Assembly (NCBI GenBank): GCA_945860225.1
Contig: CAMAPT010000010.1
Span: forward strand, 58,342 to 122,341
From: Chitinophaga pinensis
GTDB taxonomy: Bacteria > Bacteroidota > Bacteroidia > B-17B0 > Aurantibacillaceae
Direction of reading: 5' to 3'
DNA: 64,000 bases
Below the pieces are notes generated by a model. The model was given only the letters and a program-made list of their open reading frames with translations, made no database searches and was not told the origin of the DNA. The position numbers were made by a program, and so were the translations under genes. This document shows, piece by piece, positions 9,440 through 19,206 of the stretch; within the stretch, counting starts at the first letter, position 1, and each line of letters begins with the position of its first letter.

Positions 9440-9690
9440 TAAACCATAAAAGACATAAAAGTTCGTAAAAAATTTGTTTAACAAAACATAAGTAAAAGAC
9501 ATAGCATATCAAACGTTAATAACCTTTACCGTATTTTGAATGAATAAAAACTTATATGTTCTTTTATGACTTTTATGTTTTTAAAAATTAACCAACAATA
9601 GATTAATTGAATAAATAATAATACTAATTAAAACTAAAAAACCTTAAATATTCTTATATGACTTTTTTGGTTCAAAATAAAAAATAAATT
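9440..9690 (+). repeat. AT-rich intergenic region with inverted CATAAAAG repeats
   Basis: No ORF. Near the start are two tandem CATAAAAG units separated by A. About 90 nt later the reverse arrangement occurs (CTTTTATGACTTTTATG), matching the inverse at 16 of 17 positions. A third, weaker CTTATATGACTTTT copy lies about 30 nt before the rfbH start codon. The region could fold into a large hairpin separating rfbFG from rfbH expression. It resembles the AT-rich inverted repeats at 15736, 16589 and 24743. Confidence 0.5.
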
Positions 9691-10998
9691 ATGTCAAAAT
9701 TATTAGATATTAAACACCAAATACATGCTTTAATAAAAGAGTATCATGATGAAGCTTTTAAAGCAAAACCTTTTATTGAAGGAGAATCAGCAGTGCCGGT
9801 AAGTGGTAAAGTATTTGATCATAAAGAATTATCTTATATTACAGATTCTGCTTTAGATGCTTGGTTTACAACCGGTAAATTTAATGCAGAGTTTGAAAAA
9901 AAATTAGCTAAGTACATCAATGTAAAATCTGTTTTAACTGTTAATTCAGGTTCATCTGCTAATTTAGTAGCATTTTCAGCATTAACAGCCAAAGAGTTGG
10001 GTGAGGAAAGAATTAAGCCAGGTGATGAAGTAATAACTGTCGCGGCATCATTCCCAACCACAGTGAATCCTATTTTGCAATATGGTGCAGTACCTGTTTT
10101 TTTAGATGTAACCATTCCACACTATGAAATTGATATCGAGTATTTGGAAAAAGCACTATCCTCGAAAACAAAGGCTGTTGTAATTGCCCATACTATGGGA
10201 AATGTGTTTAATTTGGATGCGATTACTTCTTTTTGTGAAAAGCATGATTTATGGTTAATGGAGGATTGTTGTGATGCCTTAGGTGCAACTTATAATGGAC
10301 AACATGTTGGGACATTCGGCGATATAGCAACTTTAAGTTTTTATCCGGCACATCATATCACTATGGGTGAAGGTGGAGCTGTTTATACTTCTAATTCTAA
10401 ATTAAAGAAAATAGCAGAATCTTTTAGAGATTGGGGGCGCGATTGTTGGTGCGAGCCAGGTAAGGATAATACCTGCGGGTTACGTTTTTGCCAGCAATTG
10501 GGTGATTTACCAATGGGATACGATCATAAGTATATTTATTCTCGTCAAGGATTTAATTTAAAAATAACTGATATGCAAGCTGCATTAGGTTTAGCACAAT
10601 TAGAAAAATTAGACGATTTTATTAAAATAAGAAGACATAATTTTGATTTATTGACTTCTACTTTACAAAAACATGCTAATAAATTAATTTTACCTGAAGC
10701 AACACCAAAGGCTAATCCATCTTGGTTTGGTTTTTTAATTACAGTCAAAAAAGATGCAGGGATTACTCGTAATGATTTAGTACAAAAGCTAAATGATAAA
10801 AAAGTGGCTACGCGTTTATTATTTGCTGGTGATTTGCGTAAGCAACCCTATTTTAAGGATTACGATTATCGTGTTGTGGGTGATTTACCAAATACAGATA
10901 TAATTGTACAAAATACATTTTGGATTGGTGTAACTCCTATGATTAATGATGAAATGATTGCCTATATAGGTAAATGTTTTGACGAAATCTTAGGATAA
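9691..10998 (+). CDS. rfbH: CDP-4-keto-6-deoxyglucose 3-dehydratase (E1), RfbH
   Basis: A 435-residue member of the DegT/DnrJ/EryC1 fold that uses pyridoxamine phosphate and a [2Fe-2S] cluster to remove the C3 hydroxyl of CDP-4-keto-6-deoxyglucose. The usual PLP-binding lysine is replaced by histidine in [12 protein letters not shown], the hallmark of E1. Cysteine ligands are visible in [11 protein letters not shown] and RFCQQ. Length matches the family. E1 normally needs the reductase partner (RfbI/DdhD/AscD), which is not in the window. It closes the rightward sugar operon and ends at a strong terminator. Confidence 0.95.
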   Translation: MSKLLDIKHQIHALIKEYHDEAFKAKPFIEGESAVPVSGKVFDHKELSYITDSALDAWFTTGKFNAEFEKKLAKYINVKSVLTVNSGSSANLVAFSALTAKELGEERIKPGDEVITVAASFPTTVNPILQYGAVPVFLDVTIPHYEIDIEYLEKALSSKTKAVVIAHTMGNVFNLDAITSFCEKHDLWLMEDCCDALGATYNGQHVGTFGDIATLSFYPAHHITMGEGGAVYTSNSKLKKIAESFRDWGRDCWCEPGKDNTCGLRFCQQLGDLPMGYDHKYIYSRQGFNLKITDMQAALGLAQLEKLDDFIKIRRHNFDLLTSTLQKHANKLILPEATPKANPSWFGFLITVKKDAGITRNDLVQKLNDKKVATRLLFAGDLRKQPYFKDYDYRVVGDLPNTDIIVQNTFWIGVTPMINDEMIAYIGKCFDEILG

Positions 10999-11010
10999 TA
11001 CATTTAAAAA

Positions 11011-11043
11011 AAGAGGCTGTTTCTAATTTAGGAACAGCCTCTT
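11011..11043. terminator. Bidirectional intrinsic terminator between rfbH and the transketolase gene
   Basis: A 13-bp stem (AAGAGGCTGTTTC with GGAACAGCCTCTT, one G-T pair) with a 7-nt loop, T-rich on the plus side (seven T) and preceded by A-rich sequence that becomes U-rich on the minus strand. It separates two convergent genes. Confidence 0.85.
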
Positions 11044-11063
11044 TTTTTGTCAAAATTTTACGT

Positions 11064-12017
11064 TTACTTTCTTTTCAATACTTTATGTGTGGCATTTATA
11101 ATGTCTATTGTATCTAACCCATATTTCGACATTAATTCATCAGGTGTGCCACTCTCTCCGAAACTATCATTCACAGCTACAAATTCTTGTGGAGTAGGTA
11201 AATGGCGAGATAATAATTGCGCCACACTATCACCTAAGCCGCCATGCATTTGATGTTCTTCGGCAGTCACTACACATCTTGTTTTAGAAACAGATGTTAA
11301 AATAGCATCATTATCTAAAGGTTTAATGGTGTGAATATTGATTATTTCAGCAGATATGCCTTGTTCTGCTAATTTTTCTCCAGCTTCAATAGCTTTCCAT
11401 ACCAAATGCCCAGTTGCAATAATTGTTACATCAGTTCCTTCATTTAAAAGTACCGCTTTACCAATTTCAAATGATTGGTTAGCATCTGTAAAATTAGGCA
11501 CAGAAGGTCTGCCAAAACGCAAATAGACTGGACCATCATACTCTGCTATCGCAATGGTTGCAGCTTTAGTTTGGTTATAGTCGCATGGATTGATAACACA
11601 CATGTGAGGTAACATTTTCATTAAACCTATATCTTCTAATATTTGGTGTGTAGCACCATCTTCTCCCAATGTTAATCCCGCATGAGAGGCACATATTTTA
11701 ACATTTTTACCGGAATAAGCAACGCTTTGACGAATTTGATCATAAACACGACCAGTACTAAAATTTGCAAATGTACCTGTAAATGGAATTTTACCTCCAA
11801 TGGTTAATCCGGCAGCTATGCCAATCATATTAGCTTCAGCAATACCAACTTGAAAAAAACGTTCAGGATTTTCAGCTTTAAACGCATCCATTTTTAATGA
11901 TCCTATTAAATCTGCACAAAGTGCCACAACATTTGGATTGGTTTTACCCAATTCTTGTAATCCGACTCCAAATCCAGAGCGAGTGTCTTTTTTTTCTGTA
12001 TATGTGTATTTTTTCAT
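11064..12017 (-). CDS. Transketolase, C-terminal subunit
   Basis: A 317-residue protein corresponding to the pyrimidine-binding and C-terminal domains of transketolase: [14 protein letters not shown] holds the catalytic glutamate that activates Th[19 protein letters not shown] and YLRFGRPS follow, then a C-terminal domain with HTIKPLD. With the N-terminal subunit at 13488-14336 it would form one active enzyme of the pentose phosphate pathway. The split form is common in Bacteroidota. Here the two halves are not adjacent: a VWA-domain gene of 1.4 kb lies between them. A role in carbohydrate-locus chemistry is possible because rfbH is next door, but housekeeping is more likely. Confidence 0.92.
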   Translation of the reverse strand: MKKYTYTEKKDTRSGFGVGLQELGKTNPNVVALCADLIGSLKMDAFKAENPERFFQVGIAEANMIGIAAGLTIGGKIPFTGTFANFSTGRVYDQIRQSVAYSGKNVKICASHAGLTLGEDGATHQILEDIGLMKMLPHMCVINPCDYNQTKAATIAIAEYDGPVYLRFGRPSVPNFTDANQSFEIGKAVLLNEGTDVTIIATGHLVWKAIEAGEKLAEQGISAEIINIHTIKPLDNDAILTSVSKTRCVVTAEEHQMHGGLGDSVAQLLSRHLPTPQEFVAVNDSFGESGTPDELMSKYGLDTIDIINATHKVLKRK

Positions 12018-12073
12018 GGTCTGTTAGTTATGTGTCCAAAATAGTATTCCAAAAAATTTTGAAATGTATGTAT

Positions 12074-13477
12074 TTAGTTTATTATGATATTTGATGTCGA
12101 TGAAGATACTATAGTAAATTTTTTTTCAATGGTATTAATAGTTTGCTTCGAATTTTCATATCTAAATTCGAGTTTATAAATTCCGGGTTGAAGATAAATA
12201 ATTTCAGTTTGTAAATTAGCATTTAGATTACAAACCCATGTCATTTTTTTTCCATCATCAATAAAAATGCTACCGTAACCTTTTCCTCCTTTAGATATGT
12301 AAACATTTCCTGATGTTGGTATTTTTATAGAATTAGTGGTGCTTTGAAGGATTTCTATTCCATTTAAATTGATACGTGGTAAGGTTAAAATTTCTAAATC
12401 ATATTTACCAACAATATATTTATCTGTTTTTCCAAAATCTTGGACATGTAACGTATTCATGTCATCTTTTTTTCTGATAACACAAGTAGGATAATAGTTG
12501 CTTAAGTTTCCATCCATTTCAAGTTTTAAAAAGCCTTGCGGGGCATCAACTGGGATAATGTTGTGTTTACCTTGTTCGATGGTTATATTTTTTTTCTCGA
12601 TTGGAGGAATAGTATGTACTAATAAATCGTATGTAATATTTGGGTTAAGTATTAAGGTGTCAGGTTTACCTCTATGATTTAAAGTATGTAGGTAATTATA
12701 CATCACTTGTTTAGTGGTGGTATTAAAAAACGACATATTTACATCTGTTTCAGAAGGATTTTTTTGAATATCTAACAAATCCACTTGAACAGTTGTTTGA
12801 GAAATTGCTTCTGTTAAAACTAAGTTTAATACATTTTTAAAATTTGCTTCATTACTTACGTCATAAAATTTACCCATACATCCAAATGCATCGACAAATC
12901 GGGCATCTAAACCAACACCAATGACAAAAGGTTTTAGAAATATACCTTTTTTTTGCAATTCATCAGATACTTTACAAGGATAACCTCCGCACTCCTCAAT
13001 GCCATCAGTAATTAATATAATGATATTTCTACAGTGATTACATGGTGTAAAATCGTTGGCACTTTCTCCCAAAGAATAGGCAATGGGAGTTGTTCCCATT
13101 GGCTCCAATTTAAGTATTCTTTGTTTAATAAGAGGAGATGATTTGAAGGCTGGTGCAAATGGTACTTCTAATTTTGAATCCTGACAGTCTCTTTTAGGTT
13201 TTATGAATGTTTGATGACCATAACAGCGTAATGCTAATTCTAGATTAGGGATTTTTTTTAAACTATCTAAAAATTCACCCATCATTTTTTTGGCTACTTC
13301 AATTTTGATATTGCTATTCCATGGCGCATACATGCTGTAGGAATCATCAAAAATAAAGAGAATGCGGTTTATGGGCTGAGATTTAGTATTTAAGAAAATG
13401 AAGCTAATAAAAATTAGAAATAAAATATTTCTAAAATTATGTTTTAGTTTTCTTGAATTTGAAATCTCAGTTTTCAA
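12074..13477 (-). CDS. Secreted VWA-domain protein
   Basis: A 467-residue protein. A basic start and a hydrophobic segment (about residues 15-32) form a signal peptide or anchor. The VWA domain follows: FDDSYSM is a MIDAS DxSxS motif near residue 44, GTTP and ITDGIEECGG supply the other metal ligands. Cysteines in CNHC and ECGGYPC suggest disulfides outside the cytoplasm. The C-terminal 220 residues look like beta-rich domains of unknown kind. The start is a TTG 10 nt after the transketolase N-subunit stop. It shares strand and close spacing with both transketolase halves, so is probably cotranscribed, but a metabolic link is not evident. Confidence 0.75.
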   Translation of the reverse strand: MKTEISNSRKLKHNFRNILFLIFISFIFLNTKSQPINRILFIFDDSYSMYAPWNSNIKIEVAKKMMGEFLDSLKKIPNLELALRCYGHQTFIKPKRDCQDSKLEVPFAPAFKSSPLIKQRILKLEPMGTTPIAYSLGESANDFTPCNHCRNIIILITDGIEECGGYPCKVSDELQKKGIFLKPFVIGVGLDARFVDAFGCMGKFYDVSNEANFKNVLNLVLTEAISQTTVQVDLLDIQKNPSETDVNMSFFNTTTKQVMYNYLHTLNHRGKPDTLILNPNITYDLLVHTIPPIEKKNITIEQGKHNIIPVDAPQGFLKLEMDGNLSNYYPTCVIRKKDDMNTLHVQDFGKTDKYIVGKYDLEILTLPRINLNGIEILQSTTNSIKIPTSGNVYISKGGKGYGSIFIDDGKKMTWVCNLNANLQTEIIYLQPGIYKLEFRYENSKQTINTIEKKFTIVSSSTSNIIIN

Positions 13478-13487
13478 ATCTTAAATA

Positions 13488-14336
13488 TTAGTAGTCACCT
13501 AAAGTTTCTTCCAATTGTCCTAATGCTTTTGCTAATTGTTCGTCATTAGGCGCTGATCCATGCCATTTATGTGTACCCATCATGAAATCAACTCCCGCTC
13601 CCATTTCAGTTTTCATGATATTCACAATTGGTTTTCCTTTTCCAATATATGATTTTGATTTCGATAAACCTTCAATAACAGATACTAAATCATTTCCACG
13701 TTCTGTTTCTACAACTTGCCATCCAAAAGCTTCGAATTTAGCTTTGAGATTTCCTAAAGAAAGAACATTATCAACATCACCGTCAATTTGGCGACCATTA
13801 TAGTCTATAGTAGCTATATAATTATCAACTTTATTAGCGGCAGCATACATAGCGGCTTCCCAAATTTGGCCTTCTTGCAATTCTCCATCACCATGCAAAC
13901 TATAGATGATACTATTATCATGGTTTAATTTTTTAGTTAAGGCAGCTCCAATTGCCACACTCATTCCTTGTCCCAAAGATCCACTGGCAATGCGTATGCC
14001 AGGTAAATGGTCGTGAGTAGTTGGGTGTCCTTGTAAACGCGTATTTAATCGACGGAACGTTTTTAGTTCCTCAACTGGGAAATATCCGCAACGAGCTAAA
14101 ACACTGTAGTATACAGGTGAAATATGTCCGTTACTTAAAAAAAACAAATCTTCGCCTTTACCATCCATGGTGAAATTATTAGAATCATGTTTCATAACCC
14201 CATTGTATAGGGCTACCAAAAAGTCTGTACAACCCAAGGAACCTCCCGGATGACCAGAACTAACTGCATGAACCATACGAACAATGTCGCGACGAACTTG
14301 GGTGGATAATTTTTGAAGTTGTTGGATATCTGCCAT
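13488..14336 (-). CDS. Transketolase, N-terminal subunit
   Basis: A 282-residue ThDP-binding subunit. Visible are SGHPGGSLG near residue 28, HGDGELQEGQIWEA with the metal and diphosphate-binding GDG(X)nN motif, and GAGVDFMMGTHKWHG near the C-terminus. An extended frame reaches 14384, but ATG 14336 (MADIQQ) matches the family and follows a TATTTTTG promoter element at 14353-14360. It is the first gene of a three-gene run with the VWA gene and the C-terminal subunit. Confidence 0.92.
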   Translation of the reverse strand: MADIQQLQKLSTQVRRDIVRMVHAVSSGHPGGSLGCTDFLVALYNGVMKHDSNNFTMDGKGEDLFFLSNGHISPVYYSVLARCGYFPVEELKTFRRLNTRLQGHPTTHDHLPGIRIASGSLGQGMSVAIGAALTKKLNHDNSIIYSLHGDGELQEGQIWEAAMYAAANKVDNYIATIDYNGRQIDGDVDNVLSLGNLKAKFEAFGWQVVETERGNDLVSVIEGLSKSKSYIGKGKPIVNIMKTEMGAGVDFMMGTHKWHGSAPNDEQLAKALGQLEETLGDY

Positions 14337-14352
14337 AAGAATTGATTTTGCG

Positions 14353-14360
14353 CAAAAATA
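14353..14360 (-). promoter_or_regulatory. -7 element for the transketolase operon
   Basis: The minus strand reads TATTTTTG, matching TAnnTTTG, 17 nt before ATG 14336. It also argues against the longer reading frame that starts upstream at 14384. No clear -33 TTTG is seen. Confidence 0.45.
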
Positions 14361-14516
14361 GTATTTGGATAAGCTATATAACATGTTTGTTGATAATAGA
14401 TTGTTGTATGTTAAAAACTAAACATGTCTTGAATTTTTTTAACAGATTTTGTTTTTTTTGTTCAAAAATGAAAGGTATTGCTATAATAAATAGCGAGGCT
14501 TAGTGAGTGATTTTAA

Positions 14517-14524
14517 TATATTTG
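14517..14524 (+). promoter_or_regulatory. -7 element upstream of ychF
   Basis: TATATTTG, an exact TAnnTTTG match 87 nt before the ychF ATG. The leader that would follow contains repeated AATCTAAA units and an imperfect inverted pair (GTAGATTTAAG against CTAAATCTTAC), here counted with the AT-rich intergenic repeats. Confidence 0.5.
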
Positions 14525-14610
14525 CCTCTTGTAATTTAAGAATGTAGATTTAAGAATTTGAATAAATCCTAAATCTTACCTCTAAAATCTAAAATCTAAA
14601 AATAAAAAAT

Positions 14611-15711
14611 ATGGCTTTAAAATGTGGAATCGTTGGGTTGCCAAATGTTGGAAAATCAACTTTATTTAATTGTTTAAGTAATGCAAAAGCACAAGCGGCA
14701 AATTTTCCGTTTTGTACAATTGAACCTAATGTAGGTGTGATTACCGTTCCAGACGAACGTTTAAATAAATTAGCTGAATTGGTTAAACCACAAGCATTAC
14801 AACCAACAACCGTTGAGATTGTAGATATTGCTGGTTTAGTAAAAGGTGCAAGCAAAGGAGAAGGCTTAGGAAATAAATTTTTGGCAAATATTCGTGAGTG
14901 TAATGCTATATTACATGTGTTACGTTGTTTTGACGATGATAACATTATCCACGTTGATGGTAATGTAAATCCTGTTCGTGACAAAGAAATTATTGATACA
15001 GAATTGCAGTTAAAAGATTTAGAAGCTGTTGAAGCTAAATTAAAGAAATTTGAAAAGCAAGCTAAAACCGGAAATGATAAAGATGCGGTTAAGACATACG
15101 CCGCTTGTTCAAAACTAAAAGAAACTTTAGAAAGCGGAAAATCAGCTCGCGCCTGCAATTTAGAAGAAAGTGAATTGCCATTTATTCAAGACTTACATTT
15201 GCTAACCATTAAACCAGTAATGTATGTCTGCAATGTAGATGAAGCTTCAGCTAAAACGGGTAATAAATATGTAGAGGCTGTTAAAGAAGCAGTAATAGGT
15301 GAGGGAGCAGAAATTTTAGTTATTACCGCGGCTATGGAAAGTGAAATTTCGGCTCTAGAAACTTATGAAGAAAAACAAATGTTTTTACAGGAAATGGGAT
15401 TAGATGAGCCGGGAGTCAATAAGTTAATTAAACAGGCATATAGTTTATTGAAATTACAAACTTATTTCACGGCTGGTGTAAAAGAAGTAAGGGCTTGGAC
15501 GATTGAAAAAGGGATGACTGCTCCTCAAGCAGCTGGAGTAATTCATACAGATTTTGAAAAAGGATTTATTCGTGCTGAGGTTATTGCTTATAATGATTAT
15601 GTCGCTTTTGGATCTGAAAATGCATGTAAAGAAGTTGGGAAATTAAGAATTGAAGGAAAAGAATACGTTGTAGCTGATGGAGATGTCATGCATTTCCGTT
15701 TTAATGTATAA
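14611..15711 (+). CDS. ychF: Redox-regulated ATPase YchF (Obg-like GTPase family)
   Basis: A 366-residue P-loop protein near universal in bacteria. Walker A is GLPNVGKST at residues 8-16, the switch II region is DIAGLVKGASKGEGLGNKFL (no catalytic Gln, as in the HAS-NTPase class), and the specificity motif is NVDE in place of NKxD, which explains ATP preference. A coiled-coil region sits near 130-170 and a TGS-like C-terminal domain ends in YVVADGDVMHFRFNV. It is thought to act in translation and oxidative-stress control. It stands alone between AT-rich intergenic repeats. Confidence 0.97.
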   Translation: MALKCGIVGLPNVGKSTLFNCLSNAKAQAANFPFCTIEPNVGVITVPDERLNKLAELVKPQALQPTTVEIVDIAGLVKGASKGEGLGNKFLANIRECNAILHVLRCFDDDNIIHVDGNVNPVRDKEIIDTELQLKDLEAVEAKLKKFEKQAKTGNDKDAVKTYAACSKLKETLESGKSARACNLEESELPFIQDLHLLTIKPVMYVCNVDEASAKTGNKYVEAVKEAVIGEGAEILVITAAMESEISALETYEEKQMFLQEMGLDEPGVNKLIKQAYSLLKLQTYFTAGVKEVRAWTIEKGMTAPQAAGVIHTDFEKGFIRAEVIAYNDYVAFGSENACKEVGKLRIEGKEYVVADGDVMHFRFNV

Positions 15712-15735
15712 AATGAAGTTGAAAATAATCAAGTG

Positions 15736-15764
15736 AAAAGTTAAAAAAAACACTTTTAACTTTT
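15736..15764 (+). repeat. AT-rich inverted repeat before the TIGR00266 gene
   Basis: A perfect 11-bp stem, AAAAGTTAAAA with TTTTAACTTTT, and a 7-nt loop, ending 22 nt before the next ATG. It may act as a weak terminator or mRNA-processing hairpin. Similar elements lie at 16589 and 24743. Confidence 0.55.
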
Positions 15765-15786
15765 AAATCCTTAAAATTTTGAAAAC

Positions 15787-16569
15787 ATGAACAATCACGA
15801 AATTGATTACAAATTATTTGGAGAAGAAATGCAGTGTGTGGAAATTGAATTAGATCCACAGGAAGCAGTTATAGCCGAGCCAGGCAGTTTTATGATGATG
15901 ACCGATGGTATTCAGATGCAAACCTTATTTGGGGATGGTAATGAAAGTGGATTCATGAGTAAATTATTTTCTGCCGGAAAACGTTTATTAACTGGCGAAA
16001 ATTTGTTTATGACTGTATACACGAATAATTCTTATCAAAAGCGTCAGGTAACTTTTGCAGCACCTTATGCCGGAAAAATTATTCCAATGGATTTAGAACG
16101 CTTAGGAAATAAGATAATTTGTCAAAAAGATAGTTTTTTATGTGCAGCTAAAGGCGTGTCGGTAGGAATAGAATTTCAGAAAAAATTAGGTACAGGCTTA
16201 TTTGGTGGTGAAGGATTTATTATGCAAAAGTTAGAAGGCGACGGAATGGCTTTTGTACATAGTGGAGGGCATGTCGTAGAAAAAGAGTTGCAATCAGGAG
16301 AACTTCTTAAGGTTGATACTGGTTGTTTAGTTGCATTTACAAGCAATGTAAATTATGATATTCAATTTGTAGGAGGAATTAAGAATACTTTATTTGGAGG
16401 AGAAGGGGTGTTTTACGCAACTTTGCGTGGACCCGGAAAAGTATGGATTCAGACTTTGCCAATTAGCCGTTTAGCTGGAAGAATTCTTCAATATGGAACA
16501 GGTGCAAGAAAAGAAGAGGGGAGTATTTTAGGAGGCTTAGGCAATTTATTTGATGGAGACGGAATTTAA
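15787..16569 (+). CDS. TIGR00266/AIM24 family protein
   Basis: A 260-residue protein of the AIM24-like beta-rich family, recognised by [20 protein letters not shown] at the start, [15 protein letters not shown], the glycine-rich LFGGEGF and [21 protein letters not shown] repeats. There are three pseudo-symmetric beta units with no membrane segments or signal peptide. Biochemical function is unknown; the yeast mitochondrial relative affects inner-membrane organisation. It lies 75 nt after ychF and is followed by parE, in each case across an inverted repeat. Confidence 0.9.
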   Translation: MNNHEIDYKLFGEEMQCVEIELDPQEAVIAEPGSFMMMTDGIQMQTLFGDGNESGFMSKLFSAGKRLLTGENLFMTVYTNNSYQKRQVTFAAPYAGKIIPMDLERLGNKIICQKDSFLCAAKGVSVGIEFQKKLGTGLFGGEGFIMQKLEGDGMAFVHSGGHVVEKELQSGELLKVDTGCLVAFTSNVNYDIQFVGGIKNTLFGGEGVFYATLRGPGKVWIQTLPISRLAGRILQYGTGARKEEGSILGGLGNLFDGDGI

Positions 16570-16588
16570 TTAAGTGAAAATTATCAAG

Positions 16589-16626
16589 TTAAAATTTAAA
16601 AGTCTCGGAGATCTTTTAAATTTTAA
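16589..16626 (+). repeat. AT-rich inverted repeat before parE
   Basis: A perfect 14-bp inverted repeat, TTAAAATTTAAAAG with CTTTTAAATTTTAA, around a 10-nt centre TCTCGGAGAT that can itself pair. It ends 24 nt before the parE ATG. Confidence 0.6.
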
Positions 16627-16650
16627 ATTTTGATTTTTAAATTAAAAATT

Positions 16651-18513
16651 ATGGCTAAGGAAATAGCAAGTTATAACGAAGACAGTATAAAATCACTTGA
16701 TTGGAAAGAACACATCCGGATGCGTCCTGGTATGTATATCGGAAAATTGGGTGACGGTTCAGCTTTTGATGATGGGATTTATGTCCTCATTAAAGAGGTT
16801 ATGGACAATTCCATTGATGAGTTTATGATGGGAGCTGGAAAAAAAATTCAAGTAGCTGTAAAAGATGGTGCTGTTTCAGTTCGCGATTACGGTCGCGGTA
16901 TTCCTTTAGGTAAATTAGTTGAAGTCGTCTCGAAAATAAATACAGGTGGTAAATATGACAGTGATGCCTTTAAAAAATCCATAGGATTGAACGGAGTAGG
17001 TACAAAGGCAGTAAATGCCTTGTCTATTAATTTTAAAGTTACAGCTTTTAGGGATGGCCAATCTAAAACAGCAGAATTTTCTTGTGGTAATCTAATTAAA
17101 GAATCAAATATTGAAAAGACGTCGGAAGCAAACGGCACTTATGTTGAATTTACTCCAGACGACACGATTTTTAAAAAATACCATTATGTGCATGAATACA
17201 TCGATAAGATGTTATGGAATTATGCATTTTTAAATACAGGGTTATCTTTAACATTTAACGGGCAAGTTTATAAATCAGATAACGGGTTAAAGGATTTATT
17301 AACTAAAAATATTACTGGTGAAATTTTGTACCCAATCATTCACCTAAAAGGTGATGATATTGAACTGGCTATGACACATAGCAATGAGCATTTTTCGGAA
17401 GAATATTATTCATATGTTAATGGTCAGTACACCACACAAGGAGGAACCCATCAGGCGGCCTATCGTGAAGCTGTTGTGAAAACAATACGTGAGTTTTATA
17501 AAAAGGATTTTGACCCCACGGATGTTCGTAAATCGATAGTGGCAGCCATTTCTGTGAGAGTTCAAGAGCCTGTCTTTGAATCACAAACTAAAACTAAATT
17601 AGGTTCTCAAGATATAGCACCAGGTGGTCAAAGTATGCGTTCTTTTGTTGGCGATTTTATTAAGCAACAATTAGATAATTTTTTACATAAAAATCCCGAA
17701 ACAGCTCGAATCATAGAGGCAAAAATAATTGCTAACGAGCGTGAACGGAAAGAGTTGTCGGGTATTCAGAAACTAGCTAGAGAACGAGCCAAAAAATCTT
17801 CATTACATAATAAAAAATTACGTGATTGTCGTATTCATTTAGATGATGTTAAAAATCCCCGTTCTGTAGAAACCACCTTGTTTATATGCGAGGGAGACTC
17901 TGCTAGTGGTTCTATTACCAAAACCCGTGATGTGAATACGCAAGCTGTATTTAGCTTAAAAGGTAAACCTTTGAATGCCTTTGGTTTAGGTAAAAAAATA
18001 GTTTATGAAAATGAAGAATTTAATTTGCTTCAAGCGGCCCTAAATATAGAAGACAGTTTGGCAGATTTGCGCTACAATAATGTGGTAATCGCCACAGATG
18101 CAGATGTAGATGGTATGCATATTAGATTACTTTTGTTGACATTCTTTTTGCAATTTTTCCCTGATTTAGTTAAAAATGGTCATGTATATATTTTACAAAC
18201 ACCTTTGTTTCGTGTTCGGAATAAAAAGGAAACTATTTATTGTTATAGTGAAGATGAACGTAAATCAGCCATTTCAAAACTTGGACCTAAACCTGAGATT
18301 ACTCGATTTAAAGGATTAGGTGAAATTTCTCCAGATGAGTTTAAGCATTTTATCGGAAAAGATATACGTTTGGAGCCAGTGTTATTGGATCAGCAAGCTT
18401 CAGTTCAGCAATTGTTGAATTATTATATGGGTAAAAATACGCAAGATAGACAAGAATTTATTATCGAGAATTTACGAATAGAAGTTGATGCGGAAGAAGA
18501 ATTGTTGAAATAA
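16651..18513 (+). CDS. parE: DNA topoisomerase IV subunit B
   Basis: A 620-residue type IIA topoisomerase B subunit. The GHKL ATPase domain has [19 protein letters not shown] and [14 protein letters not shown]; the TOPRIM domain has EGDSASGS and [10 protein letters not shown]. The C-terminus is [12 protein letters not shown]. Length and the partner A subunit at 22113 point to topoisomerase IV (chromosome decatenation) rather than gyrase. An in-frame TTG at 16630 would add seven residues; ATG 16651 gives the usual MAKEI start. Three envelope genes separate it from parC. Confidence 0.93.
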   Translation: MAKEIASYNEDSIKSLDWKEHIRMRPGMYIGKLGDGSAFDDGIYVLIKEVMDNSIDEFMMGAGKKIQVAVKDGAVSVRDYGRGIPLGKLVEVVSKINTGGKYDSDAFKKSIGLNGVGTKAVNALSINFKVTAFRDGQSKTAEFSCGNLIKESNIEKTSEANGTYVEFTPDDTIFKKYHYVHEYIDKMLWNYAFLNTGLSLTFNGQVYKSDNGLKDLLTKNITGEILYPIIHLKGDDIELAMTHSNEHFSEEYYSYVNGQYTTQGGTHQAAYREAVVKTIREFYKKDFDPTDVRKSIVAAISVRVQEPVFESQTKTKLGSQDIAPGGQSMRSFVGDFIKQQLDNFLHKNPETARIIEAKIIANERERKELSGIQKLARERAKKSSLHNKKLRDCRIHLDDVKNPRSVETTLFICEGDSASGSITKTRDVNTQAVFSLKGKPLNAFGLGKKIVYENEEFNLLQAALNIEDSLADLRYNNVVIATDADVDGMHIRLLLLTFFLQFFPDLVKNGHVYILQTPLFRVRNKKETIYCYSEDERKSAISKLGPKPEITRFKGLGEISPDEFKHFIGKDIRLEPVLLDQQASVQQLLNYYMGKNTQDRQEFIIENLRIEVDAEEELLK

Positions 18514-18575
18514 TATTGATGTCAAAAAAAGTACAAAATGATTTCTCAAATTTTTAAACTAATATAAATTAAACT

Positions 18576-19148
18576 ATGAAAATTATCACATTAATGGCAA
18601 TCGCTGTGTTAGCAGTGACAGTAAGTTGCAAGTCTAAAAAAGCAGTACCTGTTCAAAAAGAAACAGGGGCAGTAGAAATTTCTGTTCCTTTTAGCGGAAA
18701 AGAATATCGTAGTGATGAAAATAATTTTAGAGCAAAACAAGTTGGAAAATCACCTGATTTAGCGACATCAAAAAAAATAGCTTTTCAAAATGCTAGAGCA
18801 GAAATGGCAGGTAATATTCAAGCCATTATAAAAAGAGTGACAGATCAATATACTAATCAAAGAACTGTTGGTTCTGCTCAGGAATTTGAGAATAAATTCG
18901 AAGAATTATCGAGAGAAGTAGTTAATATGCAATTATCTAATGTGAAAGAAATTGGCGAAAAAATATTTAAAGAGCCGGATGGATCTTATACATATTGGAT
19001 TGCTATCGAAGCTTCAAAAAAGGAAGTATTTGATAAAATGGATCAAAAAATTGCGAATGATTCTAAATTGAAGTTAGATTATGATAAACAAAAATTTCAG
19101 CAAATTTTTGATGCAGAAATGAGAAAAATGGCAGAGGAAAAAAACTAA
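18576..19148 (+). CDS. LPP20-family lipoprotein
   Basis: A 190-residue protein with a lipoprotein signal peptide (hydrophobic run ending in VSC, then KSKKA). The mature part has the LPP20-like pattern: FSGKEYRSDENNFRA, a helix of SKKIAFQNARAEMAGNI and YTYWIAIEASKKEV. Such proteins are outer-membrane or periplasmic lipoproteins of unclear function. It is the first of three related envelope genes between parE and parC and ends at a good terminator. The Asp-free +2 position does not predict retention, as Bacteroidota sort lipoproteins by other rules. Confidence 0.8.
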   Translation: MKIITLMAIAVLAVTVSCKSKKAVPVQKETGAVEISVPFSGKEYRSDENNFRAKQVGKSPDLATSKKIAFQNARAEMAGNIQAIIKRVTDQYTNQRTVGSAQEFENKFEELSREVVNMQLSNVKEIGEKIFKEPDGSYTYWIAIEASKKEVFDKMDQKIANDSKLKLDYDKQKFQQIFDAEMRKMAEEKN

Positions 19149-19163
19149 TTTTAGTATTCATTG

Positions 19164-19189
19164 AGGGCATTTTTATTTTAAAATGCCCT
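19164..19189 (+). terminator. Intrinsic terminator after the LPP20 lipoprotein gene
   Basis: A 10-bp perfect stem (AGGGCATTTT with AAAATGCCCT) with a 6-nt loop and a pyrimidine-rich tail. The ATG at 19183 lies in the 3' arm, so it is unlikely to be the start of the next gene. Confidence 0.75.
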
Positions 19190-19206
19190 TTCATCTTATT
19201 TATTTC

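Noticed and set aside
19183..19206. Upstream ATG that would lengthen the lipoprotein at 19207
   Set aside because: It lies in the 3' arm of the preceding terminator, and the hydrophilic-hydrophobic order of the signal peptide starts properly only at 19207.
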